This document shows positions 24,701 to 38,400 of a stretch of DNA of 64,000 nt, piece by piece. Origin of the DNA: Xiphias gladius. Its lineage: Eukaryota; Chordata; Actinopteri; Istiophoriformes; Xiphiidae. The position numbers and the translations under genes are program-made. The notes under the pieces are model-generated. The model searched no databases. It had not been told where the DNA came from and saw only the letters and a program-made list of their open reading frames with translations. The stretch lies in NCBI RefSeq assembly GCF_016859285.1, contig NC_053413.1:16015501-16079500 (forward strand), in the 5' to 3' direction. Each line of letters begins with the position of its first letter. Positions within the stretch are counted from its first letter, which is position 1.

Positions 24701-27700
24701 AAAAAGCGTGAATAAAAGTTGCCTATGGTGATTTGACACATAGACTAATCACGATCCCGATCCAGAGTTTTCTTGGTGACAGTGTGACGGATATTTGCCA
24801 AACCCTTTGGAAACAGTAAGTTTACAAAACAGGTAATAGATGTGAACAAAAAATAAGTTAACATCGCAGTGTTGAAGCCTGTTATGTCTTTAACCCTCAA
24901 GTGCTGATATACTTGAGATATGCTGTACTCGAACTCATTATATTTTCTATATGCATTTACAGGCAACTTACTGGCATCAATAGCCTTCATGGTGATGTTG
25001 TAAATTCCATTCTGAAGGAATGGAGACTCTCTGTCGATTGTGTTTGCAACCCTCAGCTCTCCTGTACTCCTGTCGACATTGATCCAGGAGGCTGGGTCTG
25101 AGTCCTTGTAATACCTGAGAGGTAGTGGAAAAACACTTGTGTAATACCAGCACATGCTTCAGTTCAGCAGTCAAAGTCTGCCCTCCAGTGTTTAAGAGGA
25201 GGAACATGAACTTCAGTTAGGGTCTTAAGAATTAGCTGTATTAACCAGACCGTACCACAGGAAGGGTAATGTCTTTAAGACAAATCTAAGAAAGATTACT
25301 TACTTGATGCCAGCGCTGCTCTTGGTCTCAGGATCTACGGCTATGTAGCTTCCTATCAGTGTCCCGTTTGGTATGTTCTCTTGGACGGTGAAGCGGATAG
25401 TAGGAGCTGTGAATTCTGGTCCCTCATCAATATCGGTGACAGTGACATCCACAGGGATGGACAGCCATTGGGCCTTGGTGTTGCTCAGCTCAGCTACGTT
25501 ACGTGCCATAATCTCAAGCTTTACATTTTTCCTCGTCTCATAATCTAAGGACTGGAAAAACAGGGAGGGGGTGTATTACACAGACAAATCTGTTGTCACT
25601 GCTCTGTTATGGGCTTCGGCTTTCCCTCAGATGTGAGTCTCTGCTGTCTGTCATATCAAATAGTTGTACGCCTACTACCAATTTCATAATAATACGAGTT
25701 CCTACTCACCTTTGAAACATACAGAAGCCCCTCATTGGTTTTTGGGTCTGTTTCCATCCTGAAATTCCCCTTCTCGTTTCCTTTACTGATGACAAATTTT
25801 GAAATCCAGTTTGGGGAGTTCACTAAATCCTTGTCCTCAACAGGGATTCGAAGGATAAGTTTTTCATTTTCACTCTCTCTGACACTGACTTCATACTAAA
25901 AGGAAAGAGAAGGTGTGTTCCTTAAATTAGTACAAAACAAGTACAAACCAACTGTTATGTTTCATTTTATTGTCACAAAACATTAAGGCATTACTTGTTG
26001 AGAGATGCAGTAACCTGTTTTAGAGATGTCTTTTTTTAAGTAACTGCTATCCACTTACAGACGTTTTTGTGAAAGTCGGCGGGTTGTCGTTGATATCACC
26101 CACAGTTATTGTTGCTGTTCCTGTCTTGAAGAGCCCATTTATTGCACCGTCCATATCTTTGATTTGCACTGTCACCATATGCTTGTCTTTTACCTTGAGA
26201 AGAATAGGACAAAATGATATGAGAAAACGGATTTAAAAATGTGTTAAAACGAGGCAAAAAAGACCAATATAAACCACGTGTAGCATCTCGTTTCTATGTT
26301 ATCTTTCTGAGGAAATTATCAAGACAATAACGGCAGCGCTAACCTCTCTGTCCAGGGTGTTAGTTACTGTGGTGATGACACCTGTTTGTGGGTTGATGGC
26401 AAACAGGTCTAATCCAGTCAAGAGAGTATACTTGATCTTGACGTGGAGGGTGCTTTCTTTGTCTCGGTCTGTAGCGTTCACCTTCCCCACCACTGCCCCT
26501 GTGGTGTGAAATGCGATCGTCGAGTTTATCACCGTCCACACCGAAGGTCAAGTACCGCAGGATTACTGGTGTGCATTTCGTGTGCCTCACCTGGGTTACT
26601 ATGCTCAAGCACAGTATACAGCAGTGGGTCTTTGAATTGTGGAACATTGTCATTCACATCATCTACAATTATCTGGACGTCCAGGGGCTCGTCTGTCTCC
26701 TGATTGGTCTTTATGTCGAAAACGCGGGTCCTCAGCTGAGAGGAAAAGGGTCCATTTTACAAGGTCAACACGCAAAAGCACAAAGAAGTGCAAAGCATAT
26801 CATGTGGTTTCATGTATTTTCAAAGACAGTCACTTAAGGGTTGAATCAACATAACAGACGTTGTGTCACGCTAGAAACGAAACTCTAATTAATCAATTAA
26901 CAGAAAATGAATCAGCGAATATTTTGATAAGCAATTAATCGCTTCAGTCATGCTTTGGGTGAAACAATTGATCAATAAATAAAATAACTGTTAATTACAG
27001 CCCTATTTCACACTCACTGAAAACATTGGGAACTCCTCCCGATCGACTGGTTTGAGCACAATCAACATCCCACTCTTACTGTCGAGAGCGAAGACCTGCA
27101 CTGGATGCTCATTGACACCAGGTCCACTGATGGTGTAGTACACTTGGTGCTTGGATTCAGAGTCTGACACAATCTACGACAGAAACCACATAAATTCATA
27201 CGTATACAAGTAACAAGGATTCTGTTATTCATAAACCACCGATCACAGTTAAGGCAACCCTCTGTGGCCTATTTCAACTTAGCAATGCTTTGAAATGGAT
27301 CATGGGGAAAAAAAAAAGGGGGGGGGGGCCTTACTCCACGATATCCTTAGGCAGATTCATACACAGTCTGGTAGCGGCAGGTGAAAAAACATAAAAGGAA
27401 TGAATCTCTTCAGTCATCTGAATTAATAGGTGTGTCTTGGGTGTGTGAGTGGGTGTGTGGGTGTGTGTGTGTGTGTGTGGGGGGGGGGCATGTGAAAAAA
27501 GAACTTCAAGTCAATACAGACTTGAAAGTCACGTAGTGTGAAGCTGCTATACAGGAGGCTACACTGCGTCAGAGTATCTTGTGTTTTCAACCTTCCAATT
27601 ACCTTTTCAATTTCTTTCGGATAAGGGCCCTTGTCATTCTCTAATATGTTGAAGGGTGGGGGACTCCACCTTCTCTTGGAACGCTTCAGGAAGCCTTGGC

Positions 27701-28527
27701 CTTTGTACTGTGACATGCAAACAGAAGGGAAAATTAAAGGAGAACATTTAAAGGAAAAAGGTCCCATTGCCACATCGGCCTCTGTAGACGAGTTGCAGTG
27801 CACAGCAGTCTTACCTCTCGCTTCCGCAGCGTCCTGTGGACAAGGTGAACTTCCATCTCACTTTCCGGTCCGCCGTCTTCCCGAGCCCACAGAGAAAATG
27901 TCCGCCCGCCGGTTGCCACAGTTACAGCGGTTAGAGCCACTATGACTCCGTCCGTCTTTATCGTAAAACTCGGGTCCTTCGACGTTAAGTGCATCGACTT
28001 GGGGTCGCAGTCCGCAATTTCAACTGAGCACCGAGAAAAGGGAGGGGGGTGGGGGAGAGAAAGGGGGTGAACGGGTGCGACCCAAAAAAATGCAGTGAAA
28101 GAAATCAAGATGCGGCGGATTAAAGTGTTCGATGGCGAGTGCCAGGGCAAATAATGGTAACCATGATCAACCTTTCGTGATTTCGGATCCAGCCTGGATT
28201 GTTTGGGGCACACGCACATAGAGAGAGCTCGGGACGGAACACGTTTCCGCACGGGGCAGGACCTGTAGCAGAGAGTCGTTCCTCTGGTGAGTCTCAAATG
28301 CGCGTATCGCATTAAAAACAAGTTTAACATGAATGAAAAGTGGGTTTTGTCGGTGAACGGCTGCGTCTCGTGGTACTGTCCACGTAAGTTTTAAAGTAAA
28401 AACGTTCCCTTTGTATTAGCTAAGACTTTCGTTTTAGCACAGGTGATATTCACACACAAAAAAGAACAAGAAAAACTAAACTACTTACCAACATCAGGCA
28501 GATGTTGAAAATTAGAACCTTCGCCAT
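21767..28527 (-). CDS. dsc2l: Desmocollin (desmosomal cadherin), complete, 16 exons
   Basis: Desmosomal adhesion protein, 884 aa. Exons: 28489-28527, 28172-28262, 27815-28023, 27603-27707, 27018-27173, 26591-26735, 26344-26498, 26059-26193, 25710-25895, 25304-25551, 24972-25114, 24177-24395, 23236-23457, 22844-22959, 22425-22712, 21767-21964. All junctions are GT/AG and phases agree throughout. Order: signal peptide (MAKVLIFNICLML, then VLPRA); cadherin propeptide; furin site RSKRR at about 122-126 followed by W127; five extracellular cadherin repeats with Ca2+ motifs (DREE, DVNDN, DRDKE, DINDNPP, DIDEGPE, DVNDNVP); a transmembrane helix at about 662-690; and a tail ending in the plakoglobin-binding region ([24 protein letters not shown]). 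Human DSC2 is about 900 aa, so the length is normal. The start has a strong context (AAAATGG). The tail lacks desmoglein-specific sequence and the long propeptide is desmocollin-type. The paralogue symbol is tentative. Confidence 0.95.
22362..22383. repeat. (TA)n microsatellite in desmocollin intron 15
   Basis: About eleven TA units inside the last intron of the desmocollin gene, about 40 bp from the donor of exon 15. Confidence 0.9.
23236..23457 (-). CDS. dsc2l: Desmocollin exon 13: membrane-proximal region and transmembrane helix
   Basis: This 222-bp exon starts with the last two bases of an Asp codon. It encodes the membrane-proximal extracellular part, with the Cys motif ICQC..EAC that desmosomal cadherins carry there. 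It then encodes the hydrophobic run LALLAMLLPLALLLLL, ending one base into a Cys codon. The helix continues across the junction into exon 14 (CIPLALLC), the same way the desmoglein helix is split between its exons 11 and 12. Confidence 0.93.
27303..27330. repeat. Poly-A/poly-G tract in desmocollin intron 4
   Basis: A run of A residues is followed by about eleven G residues within the intron between exons 4 and 5. Confidence 0.85.
27430..27489. repeat. (TG)n microsatellite in desmocollin intron 4
   Basis: An imperfect GT repeat ending in about eleven G residues. The minus-strand ORF over it contains a His/Thr/Pro stretch that is an artefact of the repeat. Confidence 0.9.
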
Positions 28528-28857
28528 TTTTGAAAACATTTGATGAACTCTGTCCTGGTCCGTAGGTGGAGGGTGGACCCCGTCGAGAGTGAAACGATGA
28601 GAAAAGTGACAGGCGGTGGGTCTATGTTGCCGTTAAAGGCTCAAAAGGAAAGAGGGAGAGAGAGAGAAGAGAAAAAAAAACTCGGCCGTTGTACGCTCCG
28701 TGAGGACGGGCGGTATCTCTCGCTCCTGGGACTAATTCAACGGCGAGGCGCACCTAGGCTGCCCCACCCAGGCTGTGAGTCCGCCCGCCCCCCGGGCTGT
28801 GCTCGGCGGTGTGTTGGTAATGGGCCGAACACGTCAACTCCTAAAAGATTGCGCGCA

Positions 28858-28865
28858 TATTTATA
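28858..28865 (-). promoter_or_regulatory. Possible TATA box for desmocollin
   Basis: The forward tatttata reads TATAAATA on the minus strand, about 330 bp upstream of the desmocollin ATG, next to a (TA)-rich run. The match is good, but the adjacent simple repeat makes a chance hit likely. Confidence 0.3.
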
Positions 28866-31735
28866 CATATACATATATATATATATTTTTTTCTTTTTCT
28901 CTGCCAGCAGGGGGAAACATTGCCCAAGTCTTTCGCCAACTGCAGTAATTCTGCAATCCGTTTTTTGCAAAGTTGCAAGACATCAGAAACAAAACCAGAC
29001 ACCAAACTTTCCCGTCGGAGAGTTACAGTTGCACCCTATGAGGTCCTTGTGCCCTAGGAAGGCACTGAAAAGTCTTACGGGAATATTACCTTGGTTTCTG
29101 TTCAAGCTGAGCAGGTGCTCTTGGTGTTGTGTAAGCTACGGGTGAAAAGTCACGGTGTTCATTATTTTATTAGAAAATCATCTCTTTTTGCATTTACCAC
29201 TGGGATCTTTTTTTTCTTTTTTTTTTTTCTCAAGAGTATCTGCTCCGAGAAACCTCGCCCAGGTCCACACCGAGATTGACCCCTGCATGCCCCTCCCCTC
29301 TCTTCGGCAGCTCCACTGCAGCTCTCTGGCAGGAAGAACAGAACTCGGCTCTTCACTTAACACCACAGGAATGTGAGCCCAGTGAAGCCTGGTGCTGGGG
29401 GAGGCTCCTCACCCACAGTGAAGCGCTCACTATCTCCATAAACTGCTGATAAAAGTGAGAGTGGCCAGAGCCAGAGACGTTGGCCCTGTGTCCTCTAAAG
29501 CACGTCCCATTTGGATCTCCTGTAATGCGGCAGACCTTGTTTTTTAAACAGTGCATTGGTAAGTGAGACTACGTGCGGCCGCAACAGGAAAGGTGAGAAA
29601 AATGGCAGGAAGGCTGCTGCTGGTCGGTGTGAGTCATGGGCGTGGACATAATGAGTGGGTTTACAGCTGGTAGTCTTTGCAGTAAATGCAAAAAGAAAGA
29701 CTCATCAAAACACCCTCCTATGTCTCTCCCAAGCTGAACTGAAAGTGCAATAACATTGCGCTCAGTCTTCAGTTTGTGTACACAATACACAGTATAAGTA
29801 TGTTTGAACAGATAAACCCATCATGTTTCTGCTTGAACTATTGTTGACACTGGGTCTGACCTTTCCCTCCCACGCTGTCCACTCATTGTGATATTATAAG
29901 TTAGTCACAACAGAGATGTTTTAGGTTCTGTAAATAACCATAGTATTACTTTCCAGCACCTACTTTTAAAAAAGTACAGCCAAAGTTGATTCCTTTCTCA
30001 GGAAGACTCTTGCGCCATAATTTTGAACTTCAACGGAATTTTACACCGGATGTCTTTACATCATTATACTATGTGTAGTTTATCTGTATTGTATTATTTT
30101 CTTCCTAGGTATTATCCTAGGTGTAACAATATGATGTTAGGAAATTTAGTTTGGAACAAATCATCCGCATGATGACGATTTGTGCTGCCAGGATGCGATA
30201 GGAATGCCGGAGGGCTAATACCACATGTTTTCAGGTAACACATTTAAACGGTTTAAAAGCTAGTACAAATCTGCTGTTCACTTTATGAGCGGGACGTACG
30301 TATGAATCCCGGAGTTAAGTAAGCTTTCAGAGTGCACCTAAAGCAGCTACTCCACCCTTTGGACGAGTGCCAAATGAGAGGCAGGCTGAAGCATGTGTGG
30401 AATAGTAATTAGGTTAGACAAGTTGCTTGGAATTGTTTTTTCATAATGATGTGACTAATAGCTTCTGATTTTGTGCTGATCATATCCATTGTTATTATTA
30501 AGTTTTTCAAGCATTACAAAAAAATCCAGTCCCCAGTTTCCAGTTAAGTTACACATTTATCGAAGCCAGTCGACTACAACATACCTGCAACAAATACTAA
30601 ATAATATTTATACGACAAATACTACTATTCAAGCTCTGTTGAAAGTGTTTTAGAGAGTTGCTGACTCAACTTTATGGTCATTGTTGCTATTGAATGGTAC
30701 TGCGATATACTGAGGAGTGTTTCTAATATGTAGTGCACCCTCATTGATATAAATGGAATGCACAAGATATTAGAAAAACGACCCTCAGCCTAAAACAATG
30801 CAATTTCACAGCACCCAAAACTGCAGTTTCCAAAATTACCATCTGAAAGGGTTTCAGCAAAAGCTAACAAGCTATAACCTTCTGTCATACCAGATCTGTC
30901 ATATTGGAATGCATTAGATTTAGGGAGGTGTTATTAATAAACTGGCAACTGAGTGTAAACTAAACCACGTAGAAATGCTCACTCAATACACAAGTGGTTC
31001 CTGATATGAATGGTCTACATAAATTATTTTTCAATTCAACTCCCAAAAACATATGCTTGTGTCTACTTAAAGTTGTTATACCATAGTGTTTTAATATGGA
31101 CTAATACAATGTATGATTGATGACAATATCTTTACTAATATACCGCGCATATACCCCAGGATATACATTTACTGGTAAGTCAAAAACTCCATTACATTTC
31201 CACCAACAGTGCAATTTTTGTCATCTTCCAAAAGCAGTTTGGTCACTCAAAGTCGACAGACTTCTGACAACACCCAGTTTCACGGCACACTTCCTCTGCT
31301 GCACTTCAAAATAAACATCTGACAGTTTTTGTGACAATTTAGTTATCTCTCTCAAATCTCTCCCGAATTGGTTCCATTGAAACCACCGATTCACCTTTGT
31401 GCGCCCTGTGTTTTTGGATACTGACTAATTAAAAAAAAAAAAAAAAAAAAAGATTGCTCAACGATTGCTCAAAAAACATTCACTGTCACGGCTCGTAAAA
31501 AACTGGTTTTCAATTGACGTGTGAAATGTGCAACTGCCAGACAAATTCATAGTAATTTCTTTGTAAAAACTGATGATCCAATCAGTTAAGACTAAACTGA
31601 CACTGAATTTTCTTTCTGACACACCTTAGGCCATGGCCATGGTAAAAGCAAACTCACTATGTCAACATGAACCCATTTTCTTCTTATCCTTTTTTTCCTG
31701 TGTGTGTTTCTCTGTTAAACAAACTCACAAACCCC

Positions 31736-31738
<3 letters not shown>

Positions 31739-31766
<28 letters not shown>

Positions 31767-31785
31767 CAGTCCAGTCCAGTCCAGT
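31739..31785. repeat. (AC)n microsatellite followed by four CCAGT units
   Basis: About fourteen AC units run directly into ccagt repeated four times (31766-31785). Non-coding, in the divergent intergenic region. Confidence 0.9.
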
Positions 31786-32096
31786 GTGCAGCTGAATGTT
31801 TATAAGTGGTGAACTCAGAAACAGAGGTGTACTCCTTGGGAATTTCACAGGTGAAGCTGAAGTTTTACAGAGGAGTGAGAGAGTTGGACGAGAGGGACTC
31901 CAATATGAATATCAAAATCATGAATAGTTGAAACCCATACTCAGATGTTTTTGTTTCGATCTAAAAAAACAAAAGAAGAACACAATTTCACACTTTGGTA
32001 CTCCAGATTCGCGACTAAACAATGTTTTTGCACTGGTATGGACACAATTCGCTGCCCGATCTGGAATGATTTCCTCAACCCTCTGTTTTGTTTTGG

Positions 32097-32128
32097 TTTT
32101 GTTTGTTTGTTTGTTTGTTTGTTTGTTT
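32097..32128. repeat. (TTTG)n microsatellite
   Basis: About seven to eight TTTG units, roughly 290 bp upstream of the desmoglein ATG. Confidence 0.9.
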
Positions 32129-32415
32129 TTAATGCGTCTTTTTCTCTCTCGGTCAGAGACAATAGGCTGCGCACATATATTTCAGCTATGCAGTAAGTGA
32201 ACATAACCGCCTCCTTCTCCGCCTGTTATCAGCAGTGGCTTGTGAGCAATCGGACGGAGGGAGTGGCCGCCTCTCAACACTTCTTCCTGCCCCCCGAAGG
32301 GGTCAAAGTATCCGCGAAGCCAACGACGGAATTCAGACAGAGTCAAGTCGACGCGATTCCACTTCTGCGGGAGGATCGCCGAGTTTGTTTTTGGTTTTTT
32401 TTTTCCCCCGAGCCG

Positions 32416-35400
32416 ATGGCCCTACCGCCGAAGTGCAGCCGTTTTATCCTGCTGGCGTCCTGCCTAACGGTAAGTGGGCGACCCGACAGGCGCGCGGCGT
32501 GTCGTTAATGGGCTCCTCGTCGCTTGCGGAATAAAAGGGGTTTTCAACAGGTGTGGCTCGTCTCCCGGGCCGGTATCAGCCTCGTCGGGTTCATGTGAGC
32601 GTGTGGGCAAAGTTGAACCACGGAGTGGCCAGCTAGAGAGAGACGGAAAGAAAAAGTAAATGCGCAGTCTCCGTGTTTACGCTCGGTTATTGTGCTTGGG
32701 GGGGGGGGTCACGGTACTGATCTCTCGTTTATTTCCTCCTCAACAAAGCGGCTTTCCCCAGACATTTCCATAAATAAAGCTGGCTGGACCCGGAAAGAAA
32801 GAAGTACAGGGACACAGTTCATCTGTGGGGTGGGAGTCGAATGGTTGATCTCGGATCAGGGGAAGTTTTACGCATTGACGCGACTGAGATGTATGTTGTA
32901 ATATGGATGATGATGATATTAAGAATGTCCCAGTTATGTTGTATTAAAAAAAAAAGACTTCCCGCTTCCAAATGCAGTGTAAAAGAGAGACTGACATACT
33001 GTTCATTCATATAATAGATGTCTTATTTTAAGCCCTATTTTATTAAAAACAATAAAATAATCAAGTCGCTTATGGGCTTATTTGTCGTTGTGTTGGTGTT
33101 TTGTTTTTGTTTTTTAAACTTATATACTGTAATTCTGAGATCCTCAATGGGCCCAACCTTGCACGGTGTGAAATCAAAAAAATAATTTTAAACTAATGTC
33201 AAATGTGTTTCATATAATTTTGTCATGATTACACATTAATAGTAATGAACTTCTTTGTCTACCTGCAGCTGGTTCCTGTGGAGGCAGAAGGAAATGGGCC
33301 AGCGTTACAGAGACAGAAAAGAGAATGGATCGTAGCTCCCAGAAAGCTGAAGGAGAACTTTGACTACACCACCTACGACAGTATTGCTAAAGTGTGTACT
33401 TTTCTTCTAAAGACTTCTGTTAAAATTGAATATCCTAAATCTGCATTTACAAGGATTTAAAAACTTACAGCACATTTTTTACAACACAAAAGAGTGTATT
33501 TTCAATTGGTTCTCATTGGTTTTATCCCCCGGCCACCTTTGACTTTCGAAAGCTTAGCTTAGACTGAGGATTTGTATGAACAGCTCCCCAGACACTGGCG
33601 AATTTCCCTGTTAGTAATGAGTCAGTTCGGGCACAGTACATGACAGTGAATGCATATTTGTTCAATTGTTTAGAGGCACATCCCTCTGTTTGTTTGATTT
33701 TCTAAAGTTGATCTAGTTTCATATCTAATCTAGATGTTGTTTTCGGTTTTAGGATCTGATGCGATACTTATTGGATCATAATTGAATGATGTTGGTTGCT
33801 ATCAAACAGTAATGAAGATCTGAGTGTGGTTGTTCTCATCACAGTATAAACTGTTTGGACGCCAAACGTCAGCTTAGTATATATATATCATGCTTGCGTC
33901 TGCATGACCTGAATGATCTGAATCTGAATCTTTTGAATTTATGTCTCATAGAATAGAATTAGTAAAAAATGAAGAATGTTATTTGATGATAAAATAAATC
34001 ACAGTAAATAAGCTCTATTTACTCCTTACCTTGTCATTTTTATATCTCTTATATATGTCCAGATCAGGTGGATTCATTTTGTGTATCTGTATTCATGTTT
34101 CAGATTCGCTCAGATAAGGAGAACTATACAAAAATAATATACGAGTTAAGTGGGCCTGGTGTTGACCAGTCACCTCGTGGTATATTTTCTGTCATCCGTG
34201 ACACTGGCTTGGTGAAAATCCATTCCATTCTGGACCGAGAGGAGATCCCCTCCTACAATGTAAGAGCATTTATGAATTCCTCGTTGTAAAATATAAGGCA
34301 TTTTCAGTCATACTGTATACTCAATTTGTGCAGCGAGGAAATGTAAAGTGGTTGTGACATTTTTTGTTGCAGCTAAAAGGTGTGGCAAAATTCCTCGACG
34401 GGACCTACGCTGAAAAAGATATTGACCTTAAAATTGTTGTTGAGGATGTGAATGACTGCCCACCAATCCTTAAAGCACAGCAAGTCGGATATGTCAATGA
34501 ATCTAGTGCAACAGGTATTTTAAGACACTCACAGTATATTAGCAACATGGTTCTGGAAAACGAAAGTATTTTTACCTGTACTCAATCATTCGTATTATTT
34601 CATGTCCATGGGTGATTTCTAGGCACTTTTGTCATGAAAGCGATTGCTACTGATGCTGATCAAGAGAACACACTCCACTCCAAGATTTACTACCGTATTG
34701 TGGAACAGCGTTACACAGCTGAGCTGTTCTCAATCAACTCTGAGACTGGAGAGGTCACCGTTCGAATGAACACTCTAGATAGGGAGGTGAGGCACTTTAC
34801 TAACCTCTTAAATTTCTGAAATTCTTTGTATAGTGCAACTAATTCTATTTATTGCTAAAGCTTGCAACTCATGACACAAAAGTCAGATCAGTAGTTCAGT
34901 GTTGAATCTCACTCCAACTCACACAATACATAGATTTTCCATTAGCTCTTATTTTGGTAAATAGGAAAGGTCATACCCCATGTATGACCTGTATTTGTAT
35001 GGATTTGTCAAATTAGCATCACCACACAATATAAATGTGTTCTATTCCATTAAATAAAATATAATTCCCTTTTGGATCACAGTCAGTGAGAAAGAAACAA
35101 TTTTAGCAATATTTAACCAAATATTAAGACATAATCATACATTCATCAACAAGTTTTGTGGGAAAACTAAAAACTAGAATGCATAAATCAGTGCATTGTA
35201 CATCAGATTTTCTTTTTCTTTTTTTTTCTTTTTTTTTTAGAAACAAGATACATATAAGTTGACTATTCAAGTGTCTGACATGAATGGACAAACGGGAGGA
35301 AACACAGGAACTGGAGACATTGAGATCAAAATTCTGGACATAAATGACAATATTCCAACCCTGGAAGAAGAAACGGTAGGTGTGACACAACTGCCGCAGC

Positions 35401-38400
35401 TAAAACTTCTGTCCTTTTTTATTTTTTTGTTTTTTTGTTTTTTTGATAATGTTTGACAGAAACTCTTCATTTGCATGTTATTTGTAGTATGAAGGGAGTG
35501 TGGAGGAAAACACTATTGGTGTGGAAGTGATGAGGATCAAAGCCATGGACATGGATCTGATTCACACTGACAACTGGCTGGCCGTCTTCGAAATAATTTC
35601 AGGGAATGAGGCAGGCTATTTCAGTATCACTACTGATAATAAGACCAACGAGGGAATTATCATGATTCACAAGGTAAAAGATTTTAGTCTCATTTTGATG
35701 GACAATAACTATATGCAGTGAAATGAAGAATGTGATTCAGTCAGCAGAGTAACATTATTATGAAAGCTAATGTGAACTGCATATCCTGTGCAATATCCTT
35801 GAATCTACAGCCCCTGGACTACGAGAACATAAAGGTGCTCATCTTGGAAGTGATTGTTTACAACAAAGCACAGTACAATTTTGGTAGTACGCAAAGTATA
35901 GGGGCCATAATCTCAAAAACCTACCCCATTAGAATCAATGTGATCAATCAGAAGGAAGGCCCCCGTTTCCAACCAAGTGTCAAAGTGGTGACCATCTCTG
36001 AGGACCACACTTCCATCTCCATCAACAAGGTCATCACCACTTACTTTGCTATAGACAGTGACACACTACAGAAAGCCACCAACGTAAGGTACTGACACAT
36101 ACAATGAAAGACATTGCTAAACAGCAGATGCAAAGCTACATCTCTTTGTGTCTCAGAATTGATATGTTACACGAGTAGCTTTTTTTTTCCTTTTTTTTTT
36201 TTTTTTTGTCCTCACATGTACGGACTTTCATACTTACAGATATGCCAAAATCGTTGACATCGACAACTGGTTGATTATTGATGAAAGGACAGCAGATATC
36301 AGGCTGAATAAACTGCCTGACAGAGAGTCCAAGTTCTTGATCAATGGAACATACAATGCCAAAATTATATGTATCACCAACGGTGAGTTCTGTAAATATG
36401 ACAGTTGTCATTATTCCCTTATGGAGAGACAGTATATGGTGTTCAACAGGTTAAAGCTAATTTCCCTTTGCTCTTTTTTGGCTTTCAGAGAGTCCCTCAA
36501 AAACTGCCACAGGGACCATAGCCATTCAGGTGGAGGACTTTAACGATCACTGTCCAACACTGACCAAAACATCTCACACCATGTGCCATAGGGATAACGT
36601 GATCTACGTCACAGCCGTAGACAGGGATGAGTTACCCAATACAGAACCATTTGAGTTCACTGTGATTCAGGGGAGCAGCAAGGAGAAATGGACAGTGGAA
36701 CATCTTAATGGTAAGACCATGTGAAGAGGACACTTAGTGTTTGTCAAAGTTGCAGCAAATCACTGTTAAATGGGCATTGCTTTTCAAGGTTTTTGTATTA
36801 AACTTCAAAGACTGTTTTTAAATCCAAAACTTTAGATTTCCAAAGCCTCCTAGGAGATTGCGATCATTTCAATGCGCCTTAATTTTTCTTTTTTTTTTTT
36901 ATTGTTCATTTCATTGGCTTCACTATGTACAAGTTTGTATGAATAGCAAAAAACATGTTTATGTTGGTAAGATTCCTGCAGATACATTATATTGTAAGCT
37001 CCAAAAACACTTAGCCAAGGGTGTTTTGCTCATAGAAAAACAACACTTTGTCAATTATTCCATTTTTTTGTACCGCACATTACTTTTTGTTTTATTTTTT
37101 TTCCTGGAAAGTACTTTATAATAGACCGCATTCCATTTTGGTAATCCAGTTTCACTGCATTGCCATTGCACTTTTTTATTACTGGCATGGATTACTGGGA
37201 TACTCAAATCAAAATGGAACCATTTTTTTATGTCATTAGCTACACTTTTTTTCTCTTTTTTTTACTTTTTTATGTCATGAAAAAGCTCCACCTTGACATT
37301 TGTAACTTCTGTATAGTGACAGGAAGCATTATTACATATTACAAGGCACAAACAAACATATTTATAGCTTGTGCAGCAAATTTTTAAATTTGGACTTCGT
37401 CCCTATTCAGGAACATCAGCCATTCTGCGAGACCAAGCCAACTTGTGGCCCGGCATCTACAAAGTGGCACTGGAGGTCAAGGACCAGCAAGGAAAGTCGT
37501 GTGCTGATGTTCAGATTATGGACGTAACTGTGTGTACTTGCCATGGAAGCACTCAAACCTGTGGGTCTCGCATTGTAAAGACTGCACGTTTTGGAGCTGC
37601 AGGTATCCTGCTTTTGCTCCTGGGACTGCTGCTGCTGCTGTGTGAGTCGAGTATTATGATTTGTTTTTCTTTTTCTGGTTTGTTATTTTAATAGGAATCA
37701 CTACCTTTCCTATACAGGGTTGCATGACCTGACATGTTTAAGCTTGCTAAAAGAGATTTACTGTAAGAAATGTGTGAGTCACAGACATTTTTTATAAAAG
37801 GCAGATCATGGCTCCATCTGCATTACACAATTTTTTTTTTTCATGAATTATATGCCTTTGTTGAATGAAAGTAATTCACTGATTGATGATTAAACTTTTT
37901 AGATCGGATCAGTATACTGTCCTAACAATTTATTTTGATGTAGTGTCAAATGGGTTTATTTTTCAGTCGTGCCCCTGCTGCTGCTGTTCTGCCTTTGTGG
38001 AGGTGCTGCAGCTTTGGGAGATTTCAAGGCCATTCCATTTGAGACGAAACCACAGATGATCTCATATCACACTGAGGGGCAGGGAGAAGACAAGGTAATT
38101 TGATCTGTGCAGTGTTGATATGAATGGATCTTATATAGTGTTTAGATATTTTTACTTTTGAAAATGTGTTGATAAAACTTCCCTGAAATGCTTCATCTCT
38201 GTTGGAATCTCACATTTTTCTCACAGGAAGTTCCTCTTCTACACGACGTAGTGGAATTTGACCATGGCATAAGAGAAAAAATTAAGGGAGGATTGGCTGA
38301 ATTCGGAGGAGCAGCAGGTGGAGAAGCAGCCTCTGGCAATGTCATAAGTTCATCCACTGTGATAACCGGGAATGCTAACATTTACGGAAACAACGTTTGG

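Larger units (their letters stand above)
28528..32415. other. Divergent intergenic region between desmocollin and desmoglein
   Basis: The two start codons face away from each other across 3.9 kb. Both ends are rich in CpG (about 28556-28850 and 32230-32660), as expected of vertebrate promoters. The middle is AT-rich with an A-run at 31431-31451 and microsatellites near 31740 and 32100. Promoters for both genes must lie here, and shared epithelial control is plausible but inferred. No exon is supported. The ORFs at 28540-29145 (+) and 31928-32200 (+) have no family likeness. Confidence 0.8.

Noticed and set aside
28540..29145. Plus-strand 201-aa ORF
   Set aside because: It lies in the CpG-rich region upstream of desmocollin, with no domain and no splice context. 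Its Tyr/Ile run comes from a TA microsatellite.
32197..32415. Upstream in-frame ATG giving a longer desmoglein N-terminus
   Set aside because: The frame is open, but the added residues show no signal-peptide pattern, whereas the ATG at 32416 opens directly into one at the usual distance from the RQKR site.
36084..36089. GTAAGG as the donor of desmoglein exon 8
   Set aside because: It is a better consensus donor than the chosen one 5 bp later, but using it shifts the next exon out of frame. The AG|GT at 36088/36089 gives [12 protein letters not shown], as in other desmogleins.
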